Shown piece after piece: positions 1 to 9,316 of a stretch of DNA of 64,000 nt. Position numbers and translations under genes: made by a program. The stretch is from Metabacillus sp. FJAT-52054 (GTDB lineage: Bacteria; Bacillota; Bacilli; Bacillales; Bacillaceae). The DNA lies in contig NZ_CP147407.1 of assembly GCF_037201815.1 (NCBI RefSeq), forward strand, positions 930,001 to 994,000, given 5' to 3'. Below the pieces are notes generated by a model. The model searched no databases. It had not been told where the DNA came from and was given only the letters and a program-made list of their open reading frames with translations. Position 1 is the stretch's first letter, and each line of letters starts with the position of its first letter.

Positions 1-28
1 CCAGCTTCTTTTTCGTTGTATAAGGCAA
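1..28 (-). CDS. possible 5' end of a gene running off the window
   Basis: On the minus strand a GGAGG at 37-41 lies 8 bases before a TTG (28-26) that opens a frame reading MPYTTKKKL to the window edge. The ribosome site and spacing look right, but only nine codons are visible, so the product cannot be named and the call is tentative. If real, the gene is divergent from the kdp locus. Confidence 0.3.
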
Positions 29-255
29 ACCGATGTCCTCCATTAACCCGATTTATTTCCAGCTAATCTTAATCATGGGGAAAAAGTTTGTCAACAGGAG
101 AAAAGAGGAGAAATAATGTGAAAAAGTGAACTCAGAATAATAAAATGGCAGATTAAGAGTGAATATGAGTAAATATGCTTAAATTTAGATATTAAAAGGG
201 TATTTACTTTATAGAGCGGCAGGATTAAAATAAATCTCGTAAGAAACAATTAAAG

Positions 256-390
256 ACGGCTTAGTCCCTGGTACACAGGGAACGGAGGAACCAATTTTTT
301 GGGGTTAATTCTGCAGCAGCAGAAAGGATGAGAAACTCTTTCGCCATCCTACCCGTCAGCTAACTTCGTCGGCTAAAGCGAAGGAGGTCC
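256..390 (+). ncRNA. c-di-AMP riboswitch (ydaO/yuaA class) upstream of kdp
   Basis: The sequence carries the conserved blocks of the ydaO motif: GGGAACGGAGGAACCAA near 278-294, TGGGGTTAATTC, GGATGAG, CGCCATCC and CCGTCAGCTAACTTCGTCGG. A second copy at 54186-54318 is nearly identical over the core. Known biology: ydaO riboswitches bind c-di-AMP and switch expression off by promoting a downstream terminator; they control K+ uptake genes in Bacillus, including a kdp operon in B. thuringiensis. The terminator follows at 381-418. Inference: high c-di-AMP (K+ replete) blocks kdpFABC expression. Confidence 0.93.
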
Positions 391-418
391 ATGACCGCCT
401 TAAAAGGGTGTTTTTTTA
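381..418 (+). terminator. riboswitch-controlled terminator
   Basis: AAGGAGGTC (381-389) pairs with GACCGCCTT (393-401) with one mismatch, followed by a U-run at 411-417. The 5' arm abuts the last conserved bases of the riboswitch, as expected for its expression platform. Confidence 0.8.
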
Positions 419-514
419 TGGAGTTTTTTAATAAACTCTGCAAAAAACCTCTTCATTCCGCTGGTCTTTTTATTTTGCTTACAAACTGAACATGTGAATG
501 GATAAGTGAAAAAG

Positions 515-677
515 TCTGGGGGACTGGACGTAAAGGAAGCTTCTGGCTTGCTGGACGTAACGTAGACCAATGAGTACTTTTTCTCCGAATAAACAAATCT
601 TGGCTTGCCCTGTAAAACAGGTGCCTGAGCTTACTTAAGATTTGTCCGGGGAAGGAGTAAGCATTGGTCTATTTTTT
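515..677 (+). ncRNA. candidate structured leader RNA between riboswitch and kdp genes
   Basis: A 10-bp perfect stem, TAGACCAATG (563-572) with CATTGGTCTA (662-671), closes about 90 nt and is followed directly by TTTTTT. Inside lie a 9-bp stem ACAAATCTT (593-601)/AAGATTTGT (637-645), and within it a GGC/GCC plus CCTGT(AAA)ACAGG hairpin (602-625). A competing pairing GCTTACT (629-635)/AGTAAGC (656-662) would cross the 9-bp stem. A 10-bp direct repeat CTGGACGTAA occurs at 524-533 and 551-560. I do not recognise a known riboswitch class. It may be a second attenuator for kdp. Confidence 0.55.
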
Positions 678-784
678 GTTTTCAGGATTGCTCCATCCTT
701 GGGAGGGATCGGTCAGGAGGGCTAACAGCGGAGGCAGCCGCCTTCCTGCTTTTCATTCACCGAACTCAATTTGGGAGGTCGCGT

Positions 785-874
785 ATGGACATTGCAGCGA
801 TAGGGATCGCCGTTATCTGCTTCGGTCTGTTTTACGGATTTATCGTATTCTGTGAAAAAGTAATAAAAGAATAG
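785..874 (+). CDS. 29-aa small membrane protein upstream of kdpF
   Basis: An ATG preceded by GGGAGGT opens 29 codons: one hydrophobic stretch (residues 3-23, rich in I, F, G) and a short charged tail CEKVIKE. It ends 11 bases before kdpF. The size and single membrane helix resemble KdpF-like peptides, but the sequence differs from the KdpF that follows. It may be a second small Kdp accessory peptide; function unknown. Confidence 0.6.
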   Translation: MDIAAIGIAVICFGLFYGFIVFCEKVIKE

Positions 875-885
875 GAGTGGCGGAT

Positions 886-963
886 ATGATCTTTTTATTA
901 ATCCTCGTACTTGGTTTGTCAGCATATTTAATTGATGCCCTTATTCATCCTGAAAAATATTAA
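886..963 (+). CDS. kdpF: KdpF, small subunit of K+-transporting ATPase
   Basis: This 25-residue peptide (MIFLLILVLGLSAYLIDALIHPEKY) is a single membrane helix ending in the HPEKY-type tail characteristic of KdpF. An AGGAGTGG ribosome site precedes the ATG. In known systems KdpF stabilises the KdpABC complex in the inner membrane. It lies 23 bases before the kdpA start, so it is co-transcribed with kdpABC. Confidence 0.88.
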   Translation: MIFLLILVLGLSAYLIDALIHPEKY

Positions 964-986
964 TTCGAATGCCGGAGGAGAAAAAC

Positions 987-2660
987 ATGGATTTTGTTCA
1001 AATGGGAATTGTCCTGCTGCTTGTTGTGCTGCTGGCTATTCCGATGGGGAAATATATTGCACGCGCCTTTTCGCTGGAAGAGACGAAGCTGGACCGGGTG
1101 TTCGGCTTTGAGAAAATCATATATAAGTTATCCGGAATAAAGCTTTCATCTATGACTTGGAAGCAATATGCGATTGCCGCTTTGCTTTTCAACATTGTGA
1201 TGTTTGCCATCACCTATCTTGTTGTTAGACTGCAGCACGTTCTGCCGGGAAACCCGAGCGGAATTGCAGCGATGGACCCGTTTTTATCCTTTAATACGAT
1301 TTCAAGCTTTTTAACAAATACGAACCTTCAGCACTACAGCGGCGAGTCAGGATTATCCTACCTGTCACAGATGATGGTTATTATGTATTTAATGTTTACG
1401 ACGCCTGCTACAGGGCTTGCCATCTGTATCGCATTCTTTAGAGGCCTGACAGGGCAAAAGAGCATGGGGAACTTTTATGTAGACTTGGTTCGTGCTCATA
1501 CCCGTATCCTGATTCCGCTGTCAATCGTTGTCGGTCTTGTTTTAGTCAGCCAGGGTGTTCCGCAAACGCTAAGCGGTACAGTAAATGCCGAAACACTTGA
1601 AGGCGCCCAGCAGCAAATTGCCCGCGGTCCTGTTGCGGCACTAGAATCGATTAAGCATTTAGGAACAAACGGCGGAGGATTTTTTGGAGTCAACTCTGCC
1701 CATCCATTTGAAAACCCGAATCCATTTACAAACGTTTTAGAAATTCTTTCGATGTTCCTGATTCCGGCTTCTTTGCCATTTGCCTTTGGACATATGGCGA
1801 AAAGCCGCAAGCAGGGGTGGATCCTGTTCAGCTCAATGGGCATCATTTTCCTAGCCTTCCTAGCTGCCGCCTATTTTGCTGAAAGTAACGGAAACCCAGC
1901 GCTTGCAAACATCGGGATTTCCCAGGGAAACGGAAGCATGGAGGGGAAAGAGGTCCGATTTGGAATTGCCCAAAGTGCCCTGTTTACCACGGTAACAACG
2001 GCAGCTACTACAGGAACAGTTAACAATATGCATGATACGCTGACTCCGCTTGGCGGAATGGTTCCGCTCGGATTGATGATGCTGAACAACATCTTCGGCG
2101 GTGACGGTGTCGGTACGATCAATATTCTGATGTATGCAATTCTTGGTGTTTTCCTGGCTGGACTGATGGTTGGACGAACGCCTGAATTCCTCGGCAGAAA
2201 AATTGAAGCTAAGGAAATGAAACTGATTGCGATTACGATTCTTGTTCATCCGCTGATCATTCTTGTTCCATCAGCGATCGCTCTCGCTACCGAAATGGGC
2301 TCATCAGCGATTTCCAATCCGGGATTCCACGGAATTTCACAGGTCGTGTATGAATTTACTTCATCTGCTGCGAACAATGGATCTGGATTTGAAGGACTGG
2401 GCGATAACACGCCATTCTGGAATATTTCCACGGGTGTTGTGATGCTGCTTGGACGTTACTTGTCCATTATTGCCATGCTTGCTGCCGCCGGATCCCTACT
2501 CAGCAAGAAGCCGGTGCCGGAAACGCTTGGAACATTTAAAACCGACAATATGACGTTTATGACGATTCTTATATTCACCGTGATTGTTGTTGGAGCCCTT
2601 ACATTCTTCCCGGTGCTTGCACTAGGACCGATTGCAGAATGGCTGACGATTGCGAACTAA
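987..2660 (+). CDS. kdpA: KdpA, K+-channel-like subunit of the Kdp ATPase
   Basis: KdpA (557 aa) is the membrane subunit that binds and passes K+ in the high-affinity KdpFABC pump. About ten hydrophobic segments are visible, along with selectivity-filter-type loops such as TNGGGFFGVNSAHPFENP and ANNGSGFEGL. An upstream in-frame ATG (969) would place the ribosome site CCGGAGGAG inside the gene, so the ATG at 987, 8 bases after that site, is preferred. Length is normal for the family. It is followed 27 bases later by kdpB. Confidence 0.96.
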   Translation: MDFVQMGIVLLLVVLLAIPMGKYIARAFSLEETKLDRVFGFEKIIYKLSGIKLSSMTWKQYAIAALLFNIVMFAITYLVVRLQHVLPGNPSGIAAMDPFLSFNTISSFLTNTNLQHYSGESGLSYLSQMMVIMYLMFTTPATGLAICIAFFRGLTGQKSMGNFYVDLVRAHTRILIPLSIVVGLVLVSQGVPQTLSGTVNAETLEGAQQQIARGPVAALESIKHLGTNGGGFFGVNSAHPFENPNPFTNVLEILSMFLIPASLPFAFGHMAKSRKQGWILFSSMGIIFLAFLAAAYFAESNGNPALANIGISQGNGSMEGKEVRFGIAQSALFTTVTTAATTGTVNNMHDTLTPLGGMVPLGLMMLNNIFGGDGVGTINILMYAILGVFLAGLMVGRTPEFLGRKIEAKEMKLIAITILVHPLIILVPSAIALATEMGSSAISNPGFHGISQVVYEFTSSAANNGSGFEGLGDNTPFWNISTGVVMLLGRYLSIIAMLAAAGSLLSKKPVPETLGTFKTDNMTFMTILIFTVIVVGALTFFPVLALGPIAEWLTIAN

Positions 2661-2687
2661 TACAAAGAGAAGAGAAGGAGCAAGATC

Positions 2688-4712
2688 ATGAATACGAAGC
2701 GGAAAGCGACGATGACAAATGATATTGTCAAACAGGCTTCAATCGATGCCTTTAAAAAATTAAATCCAATGACGATGGCGAAAAATCCTGTTATGTTCGT
2801 GGTGGAAATCGGTTTTATCGTCACGCTCATCCTGACACTGGCTCCCAGCCTGTTCGGTCCTGGGGAAGGCGCCGGCTATAACGGTATTGTCAGCATCATC
2901 CTGTTCATTACCATTCTTTTCGCTAATTTTGCTGAAGCGTTAGCGGAAGGACGGGGAAAGGCTCAAGCCGATTCGCTGAAAAAAACGAAACAGGACACGA
3001 AAGCAAAGCTTCTTCAAAAGGATGGCTCTTACAAGTCGGTCAGCTCCACAGATTTGCGGAAAGGCGACATTGTCCTAGTTGAAGCGAACGAGCTGATTCC
3101 AAGTGACGGAGAAATTATTGAAGGGGTATCGGCAATTGATGAATCAGCCATTACCGGAGAATCTGCTCCTGTTATTAAAGAGTCAGGCGGCGATTTCAGC
3201 TCTGTAACGGGCGGAACAAAAGTCATCAGTGACGCTATTAAGATAAAAATTACTACAGATCCGGGTGAATCATTCCTTGACCGGATGATCGGGCTTGTCG
3301 AAGGGGCAAAACGCCAAAAAACACCGAATGAAATTGCATTGAATACATTGCTTGTCAGCTTGACCCTGATTTTCCTGATTGTTTGTGCCACACTGCTTCC
3401 AATCTCATCTTATGTGGATGCAGCCGTTCCGATTGCGACCTTGATTGCCTTGCTCGTCTGCCTCATTCCAACGACCATCGGCGGCTTGCTTTCAGCGATT
3501 GGGATTGCTGGAATGGACCGGGTAACGCAGTTTAATGTCATTGCGATGTCTGGGAAAGCAGTAGAAGCTGCTGGGGACATCAACACCATTATCCTCGATA
3601 AAACCGGAACGATTACACATGGAAACCGGATGGCTGCTGACTTTGTGGCCGTTGGAGGAACAAGCAAAACAGAACTGAACAGAGTAGCGATGGAAACCTC
3701 TCTTTTCGATGAAACACCGGAAGGCCGCTCTGTGATCGAGCTTGCGAGAAAGCAGGGAGCGGCGGAAGAAAAACGGGATGGCTCTGAAGGAGTCGAGTTT
3801 AAAGCGGAGACCCGGATGAGCGGAACGGATTTCGCTACAGGAAGAAAGGTAAGAAAAGGGGCCGTTGATGCCATAAAGGAATATGTGAAAGATCAAGGCG
3901 GAACAATTCCATCCGATCTTGATGACCAAACCACGATGATCGCAACAGAGGGCGGAACTCCGCTTGCAGTCGCAGACGGAAATCGCATTTTGGGCTTAAT
4001 TTACTTAAAAGATACCGTGAAACCAGGGATGAGAGAACGGTTTGATGAGCTACGCAAAATGGGAATCAAAACCGTCATGTGTACAGGGGATAACCCGCTT
4101 ACAGCCGCTACAATTGCGCGCGAAGCAGGAGTAGATGACTTCATTGCAGAAGCAAAGCCTGAAGATAAAATTGCCGTCATTAAAAAAGAACAAGCGGAAG
4201 GAAAATTGGTCGCAATGACCGGGGATGGAACGAATGACGCCCCTGCACTTGCTCAAGCAGACGTGGGTCTTGCCATGAACAGCGGAACCATCGCCGCAAA
4301 AGAAGCAGCCAATATGGTGGACCTTGATTCGGATCCAACGAAAATCATTGAAGTTGTGGCCATCGGCAAACAATTGCTCATGACCCGCGGAGCGCTGACA
4401 ACTTTCAGTATCGCCAATGACATTGCAAAATACTTTGCCATTATCCCTGCCATGTTTATGCTTGCGATTCCACAAATGCAGGCGCTGAACATCATGCAGC
4501 TTGATTCACCGCAAAGCGCGATTCTTTCTGCTCTAATCTTTAATGCGATCATTATTCCGCTGCTCATACCGCTTGCAATGAAAGGCGTCAAATACATTCC
4601 GATGAGCGCTACGAAGCTATTAAACCGCAACCTGTTTATTTATGGATTCGGCGGTGTCGTCGCTCCGTTCGTTGGAATTAAAATCATTGATATGATTCTA
4701 TCTGTATTTTAA
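2688..4712 (+). CDS. kdpB: KdpB, P-type ATPase subunit
   Basis: KdpB (674 aa) is the ATP-hydrolysing subunit of the Kdp K+ pump. The TGES actuator motif (about residues 156-159), the phosphorylation motif DKTGTIT with D304, and the hinge motif GDGTNDAP are all intact. The membrane segments are in the usual order, two before the actuator, two around residues 220-270 and three at the C-terminus. An AAGGAG ribosome site precedes the ATG. It is the third gene of kdpFABC and looks fully functional. Confidence 0.97.
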   Translation: MNTKRKATMTNDIVKQASIDAFKKLNPMTMAKNPVMFVVEIGFIVTLILTLAPSLFGPGEGAGYNGIVSIILFITILFANFAEALAEGRGKAQADSLKKTKQDTKAKLLQKDGSYKSVSSTDLRKGDIVLVEANELIPSDGEIIEGVSAIDESAITGESAPVIKESGGDFSSVTGGTKVISDAIKIKITTDPGESFLDRMIGLVEGAKRQKTPNEIALNTLLVSLTLIFLIVCATLLPISSYVDAAVPIATLIALLVCLIPTTIGGLLSAIGIAGMDRVTQFNVIAMSGKAVEAAGDINTIILDKTGTITHGNRMAADFVAVGGTSKTELNRVAMETSLFDETPEGRSVIELARKQGAAEEKRDGSEGVEFKAETRMSGTDFATGRKVRKGAVDAIKEYVKDQGGTIPSDLDDQTTMIATEGGTPLAVADGNRILGLIYLKDTVKPGMRERFDELRKMGIKTVMCTGDNPLTAATIAREAGVDDFIAEAKPEDKIAVIKKEQAEGKLVAMTGDGTNDAPALAQADVGLAMNSGTIAAKEAANMVDLDSDPTKIIEVVAIGKQLLMTRGALTTFSIANDIAKYFAIIPAMFMLAIPQMQALNIMQLDSPQSAILSALIFNAIIIPLLIPLAMKGVKYIPMSATKLLNRNLFIYGFGGVVAPFVGIKIIDMILSVF

Positions 4713-4735
4713 ATCGAGAGAAAAAGGTGAAAATC

Positions 4736-5290
4736 ATGTTTAAAAACTTACGAATTGCCCTAGTCCTTCTTGTCATCTGCGGCATTGGCTATCCGCTGCT
4801 GATGACAGGAATTGCACAAGCCGTCATGCCGGCGAAAGCGGATGGAAGTCTGATTGAGAAAGATGGAAAGGTGATTGGCTCTGAGCTGATCGGACAGACG
4901 TTTAAAGATCCTTCCTACTTTACAGGACGTGTTTCTTCTATAGAAAACAATGCAGCAGGTTCCGGATCAGGGAACTATGCACCATCAAATGCCGATATGA
5001 TTGAGCGTACGAAAAAAGATATCGCAGCCTTTCTAAAGGCGAATCCGGATGTAAAGAAAAGCGATATTCCGGCAGACCTGCTGACCAACTCAGGCTCCGG
5101 ACTGGACCCGCACATTTCACCGATGGCAGCAGAAATTCAGATTCCGAGAATCTCCAAGCTTCGCAATTTGGATGAAAACGAGCTGAAAGACTTGATTAAA
5201 AAACATACAGAAGGCCGCCAGTTTGGGCTGTTCGGCGAGCCGAGAGTCAATGTGCTGGAACTGAACATGGAGCTTGGTCAGAAAAAGTAA
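4736..5290 (+). CDS. kdpC: KdpC subunit of the K+-transporting ATPase
   Basis: KdpC (184 aa) has one N-terminal membrane helix (about residues 5-27) and a soluble domain with typical family strings such as GQTFKDPSYFTGR, SGSGLDPHISP and GLFGEPRVNVL. In the pump it is the single-helix partner needed for assembly. A GTG nine bases upstream (4727) is also in frame, but it overlaps the AAAGG ribosome site, so the ATG is chosen. It is followed after 20 bases by the double KdpD-like gene. Confidence 0.95.
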   Translation: MFKNLRIALVLLVICGIGYPLLMTGIAQAVMPAKADGSLIEKDGKVIGSELIGQTFKDPSYFTGRVSSIENNAAGSGSGNYAPSNADMIERTKKDIAAFLKANPDVKKSDIPADLLTNSGSGLDPHISPMAAEIQIPRISKLRNLDENELKDLIKKHTEGRQFGLFGEPRVNVLELNMELGQKK

Positions 5291-5310
5291 CGAGTTAGGG
5301 GGCGGAAGCG

Positions 5311-7638
5311 ATGGCCGATCAATTTAGACGAAAATCACCTGAGGAGCTTCTGGACTCCATTTCCAAACTCCATCGCGGCCGTCTGAAAATCATATTAGGA
5401 GCGGTAAGCGGTGCGGGAAAAACGTATCATATGCTGCTTGAAGGCCATTCTTTAAAGAAAAAAGGGCTGGACGTCGTGATCGGTGTCATCGGCAGAGGGG
5501 AAAACCGCCCGAAAACAGAAGAAAAAATCGGAACGCTTGAAACGGTTCTTCCCATCCAATGGCGCCGTGGAGACAGCATTCGCTATGACTTGGATCTGGA
5601 GCGTTTGATTGAACGGAACCCTGAGGTTGTACTCGTCGATAATCTGGCAAAAAGAAACCGCCCCGGAGCAGAAAATCCAAGCAGGCTGGACGATGTACTC
5701 AAGCTCCTTGAGCACGGAATCAGTGTCATCACCACCTTAAATATTTATGAACTGAGCGGTGCCAGGCAGGTAGCCGAAAAGCTTACGGGAATTAAAGTGA
5801 AAATTGAGGAATGCCTTCCAGAGGACACTTTAACCAGGGCAGACGAAGTCAAGCTTCTCGATGTTCCGCCTGAAGCCATTTTGAAAAGGCTTCAGGAAGG
5901 ATGTCCGGAAGGTCTGTACGGGGAACTGTTCAGTCAGGGGAGCCTGACCGCTTTGCGTGAGCTTGCTCTTCGTTTTTTGGCAGGAGAAGTGGGAGAGGAT
6001 CTTGAGGAATACCGGGAAAAACAAGGGCTGATCGGAGCCTCCGGTGCCTCGGAGCGAATCCTCGTCACAGCGCAATATCACTGGAACGGCTCAATCTTAA
6101 TCAGAAGAGGGCACCAGATAGCCAAGCGGCTCGGGGGAACCCTGAACGTCGTTTGCTTTATCCCCCACAACCGGTCGATCACCTCCGAGCAGGCGGCATT
6201 TAAACGATCGATGAAAAAACTGACAGAGAAATTGGAAGGGAAATTCGAGGAGCTGCCGCTTTTAAATGAAGATGCGCCTTCCGCCATCGTTTCCTATGCA
6301 ACGAGGAAAAACATCACCCGGATTGTAATGGGCCATTCAAAAAAGAGTGTATGGGAGGAGCGAATTCAGGGATCGGTTGTGAATAAGATTCTTCGCCATA
6401 CTCGGAATATCGATATTTTCCTTGTCCCGGACAGGACCGAAGCTGAGGGAGAGCGGCTCCTGCCCGCTAAACAGTCCGAGCTTCCTGTTAATCCTTTTAA
6501 GCGGCTCTCGGCAGATGAAATGGCCGATGAAATCAGTAGAATCCGGCGGGGAACACTGAAAATTTATATCGGTGCCGCACCGGGTGTCGGTAAAACATAC
6601 ACGATGCTGAGAGAAGCGAATGAGCTGAAAAAAGAAGGAATCGACATTGCCATCGGTCTTCTTGAAACCCATGGACGCAAGGAAACCGAGGAGCAGGTAG
6701 GGGACCTTGAGCTTATACCGAGAAAACAGATTCCCTACAAAAATGTCGTCTTAGAGGAAATGGATACAGCTGCGATTATTAAGCGGAATCCTGAAGTTGT
6801 CCTTGTCGATGAACTCGCCCATACAAATGTCCCGTTCAGCAAGTATTTAAAACGGTACGAGGATGTTGAAGAAATTCTTGAAGCGGGAATTTCGGTTATT
6901 TCCACCGTGAACATTCAGCACCTGGAATCTCTGAATGACAGTGTTGAGCAAATAACAGGGGTAAGAGTACGTGAAACGATTCCGGATCGGGTCTTAACCG
7001 CTGCGGATGAAATTGAACTGATTGATATCTCTCCAAAAGCCCTCAGGCAGCGGATGAGGGAAGGAAACATATACGCCCGGGAAAAAGTCGAGCAATCGCT
7101 TCAGAACTTTTTCAATACCGGCAACCTGATTGCGCTGAGAGAACTTGCGCTAAGGGAGGTAGCAGATGACGTAGATGAAAGGCTTGAATCATTAGTGCGA
7201 AGCCAAACGATGCGGGGGCCGTGGAGAAAGCAGGAAACGATTTTCGTCTGCATCAATCTCCATCCCGAAAGCGAAAGGCTGATTCGCAGAGGCTTCCGCA
7301 TTTCCTACCGGCTTAAAGCGAAATGGTATGTGATGTTTGTAAAAGGTCCGGCACCTCTTTCAATGGAAGAGGAAGCCCTTTTGAAAAAGGCCAGGATGCT
7401 GACCGAGCGTCTTGGTGGAGTCTTTTTGCTGCGGGAAACAAAAGAATCAGGGAAAATTGTCCAGAATATCGTCATCCAGCTGATTGATAAAAAAGCGACC
7501 CAGCTCATAGTCGGACACACATCCAGATCAAGGGTGGAAGAGCTATGGAAAGGGCGGGTCGTCCAAAATCTGCTGAAAGAAACGAGAAATTATGATGTCC
7601 TCGTTGTTGCGAATCCAACCGACGCAGCTAAAGGATAG
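5311..7638 (+). CDS. tandem-duplicated KdpD-like sensor lacking a histidine kinase
   Basis: The 775-residue protein is two head-to-tail copies of the KdpD N-terminal module: KdpD ATP-binding domain plus USP domain. The first spans about residues 12-375, the second about 398-770. Walker A is GAVSGAGKT (30-38) in copy 1 and GAAPGVGKT (421-429) in copy 2. Copy 2 keeps VDELAHTN (499-506), while copy 1 has the altered VDNLAKRN (109-116). Both USP halves keep the GHSxxS-type loop (341, 735). No membrane segment, HisKA or HATPase domain is present, and no kdpE lies nearby. KdpD USP domains bind c-di-AMP in S. aureus; TAQY at 253-256 resembles part of the motif reported there. It probably acts as a soluble or membrane-associated regulator of Kdp; this role is inference. 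Confidence 0.85.
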   Translation: MADQFRRKSPEELLDSISKLHRGRLKIILGAVSGAGKTYHMLLEGHSLKKKGLDVVIGVIGRGENRPKTEEKIGTLETVLPIQWRRGDSIRYDLDLERLIERNPEVVLVDNLAKRNRPGAENPSRLDDVLKLLEHGISVITTLNIYELSGARQVAEKLTGIKVKIEECLPEDTLTRADEVKLLDVPPEAILKRLQEGCPEGLYGELFSQGSLTALRELALRFLAGEVGEDLEEYREKQGLIGASGASERILVTAQYHWNGSILIRRGHQIAKRLGGTLNVVCFIPHNRSITSEQAAFKRSMKKLTEKLEGKFEELPLLNEDAPSAIVSYATRKNITRIVMGHSKKSVWEERIQGSVVNKILRHTRNIDIFLVPDRTEAEGERLLPAKQSELPVNPFKRLSADEMADEISRIRRGTLKIYIGAAPGVGKTYTMLREANELKKEGIDIAIGLLETHGRKETEEQVGDLELIPRKQIPYKNVVLEEMDTAAIIKRNPEVVLVDELAHTNVPFSKYLKRYEDVEEILEAGISVISTVNIQHLESLNDSVEQITGVRVRETIPDRVLTAADEIELIDISPKALRQRMREGNIYAREKVEQSLQNFFNTGNLIALRELALREVADDVDERLESLVRSQTMRGPWRKQETIFVCINLHPESERLIRRGFRISYRLKAKWYVMFVKGPAPLSMEEEALLKKARMLTERLGGVFLLRETKESGKIVQNIVIQLIDKKATQLIVGHTSRSRVEELWKGRVVQNLLKETRNYDVLVVANPTDAAKG

Positions 7639-7720
7639 GAGAGTGTACCATGTCAGGGGACACGAGCTAGTTTCCATGTGTTTCATCATTCGTTATTAAA
7701 ACGGAAAGGGATGAACATGG

Positions 7721-9208
7721 ATGAAACAAGCAGTGGTGAAAAACAGGCCGGCCGTGCTGCCGATGCCAAAAAAACAGGCAGTCCATGATTTGCAGCGAGG
7801 ACTTCAAGCAAGGCATTTAACGATGATCTCAATTGGCGGAAGTATTGGAACAGGACTTTTTCTAGCGAGCGGTACCTCCATTTATTCCGCCGGGCCAGGC
7901 GGTGCCCTACTTGCCTACTCCATTATCGGAATCATGGTGTACCTGCTTATGACAAGTCTTGGCGAAATGGCTGCCTATATGCCGGTAACGGGCTCTTTCA
8001 GTACGTATGCTTCAAAATTTGCAGATCCAGCCCTGGGATTTGCATTGGGCTGGAACTATTGGTTCAGTTGGGCCATCACACTTGCCGTTGAAACATCGGC
8101 CGCAGCCATCTTGATGAGGTACTGGCTGCCGGATTCTTCCTCGCTCCTGTGGAACGCCCTGTTTCTGCTTTTGATTGTAGGATTGAATCTGATGCCGGTG
8201 AAAAAATACGGGGAAGCCGAATACTGGTTTTCCATGATTAAAGTGGCAGCCATCATCGTGTTTATCATAACGGGACTGCTGATGATTACCGGCATTCTTT
8301 CTGGACAAACCTCAGGACTGAGCGGCTTCACCGCGGGGGATGCGCCCTTTCACGGCGGACCGCTTGCCATCCTGGGAATCCTGATGATTGCCGGATTCTC
8401 CTTTCAGGGAACCGAAATCGTTGGCATCGTTGCAGGAGAAAGTGATAATCCGAAAAAGAACATCCCAATCGCAATCAAACAAATTTTCTGGAGAATCCTT
8501 CTCTTTTATATGCTCGCGATCTTTGTCATTGCGATGATCATTCCCTTCACGGACGAGCGCCTGATGGTAGGAGATCTAAGCAACGTCGCCATGAGCCCGT
8601 TCACACTCGTTTTCGAAAAAGCCGGCATCGCATTTGCCGCGGCTGTAATGAATGCAGTCATCCTGACATCTGTCCTGTCAGCCGGAAACTCCGGTCTATA
8701 CGCAGCAACCCGGATGCTGTACGTAATGGCAAAGGAAAATAAAGCCCCATCGATATTGAAAAAAGTAAACAAAAACGGCGTACCGATTTTCGCTCTGCTG
8801 CTAACGGCATTCGTAGGAATGCTCGCCTTCCTAAGCTCCATCTACAGCGAAGGAACCGTCTTCCTCTGGCTGCTGAACGCCTCCGGACTCACAGGTTTTA
8901 TCGCCTGGATGGGAATAGCAATCAGCCATTACCGGTTCAGAAAAGGGTATCTCGCTCAAGGGAACCTTCTTGAGGATCTTCCTTATAGAGCAAAATGGTA
9001 TCCCCTTGGACCCATTCTGGCTAGCCTGCTTTGCCTATTCATTATCCTGGGCCAAAACTATCAAGCCTTTACAAGCGGACCAATCGACTGGCATGGAATA
9101 CTCGTCACCTATATCGGCCTCCCTATTTTTATCGGAGCATGGATCGGACATAAAGTCATCTGCAAAACCAAATGGGTCACACCTGAAAAAATGGATTTAA
9201 AACCGTAG
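7721..9208 (+). CDS. lysP: lysine-specific permease, APC family
   Basis: This 495-residue protein has about 12 membrane segments and the amino-acid-permease signature region SIGGSIGTGLFLASG near the N-terminus. It is strikingly similar throughout to E. coli LysP from memory, e.g. LGWNYWFSWA, GFSFQGTEIVGI, AGESDNPKKNIP, LSAGNSGLYA and GIAISHYRFRKGY. The predicted role is lysine uptake by proton symport. It stands alone, 82 bases after the KdpD-like gene and followed by strong hairpins. I see no lysine riboswitch in the short upstream gap. Confidence 0.85.
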   Translation: MKQAVVKNRPAVLPMPKKQAVHDLQRGLQARHLTMISIGGSIGTGLFLASGTSIYSAGPGGALLAYSIIGIMVYLLMTSLGEMAAYMPVTGSFSTYASKFADPALGFALGWNYWFSWAITLAVETSAAAILMRYWLPDSSSLLWNALFLLLIVGLNLMPVKKYGEAEYWFSMIKVAAIIVFIITGLLMITGILSGQTSGLSGFTAGDAPFHGGPLAILGILMIAGFSFQGTEIVGIVAGESDNPKKNIPIAIKQIFWRILLFYMLAIFVIAMIIPFTDERLMVGDLSNVAMSPFTLVFEKAGIAFAAAVMNAVILTSVLSAGNSGLYAATRMLYVMAKENKAPSILKKVNKNGVPIFALLLTAFVGMLAFLSSIYSEGTVFLWLLNASGLTGFIAWMGIAISHYRFRKGYLAQGNLLEDLPYRAKWYPLGPILASLLCLFIILGQNYQAFTSGPIDWHGILVTYIGLPIFIGAWIGHKVICKTKWVTPEKMDLKP

Positions 9209-9232
9209 CCTATGGAGTCCTTATTGCATCAG

Positions 9233-9310
9233 GAAATCACTTCGGTACATGGCTGCAAGTGAAAACGCTCAGACTGAATGGATTTGCAGCCATCAGGCGA
9301 AGTGATTTCA
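9233..9310. repeat. long imperfect palindrome downstream of lysP
   Basis: GAAATCACTTCG (9233-9244) pairs with CGAAGTGATTTC (9298-9309). Nested inside, ATGGCTGCAA pairs with TTGCAGCCAT, leaving a loop of about 22 bases. As RNA this forms a two-tier hairpin just after lysP, before a separate terminator. Role unknown; it could protect or process the lysP 3' end. Confidence 0.65.
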
Positions 9311-9316
9311 CGTTAG

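Noticed and set aside
664..855. 63-codon frame in the kdp leader
   Set aside because: It overlaps the structured leader and the better-supported 29-aa peptide, and its product looks random.
4050..4475. Long antisense frame inside kdpB (Cys/His rich)
   Set aside because: A shadow of kdpB codon usage on the opposite strand; no ribosome site or family.
7640..7720. Possible lysine riboswitch before lysP
   Set aside because: The gap is only 82 bases and lacks the conserved lysine riboswitch blocks and a terminator.
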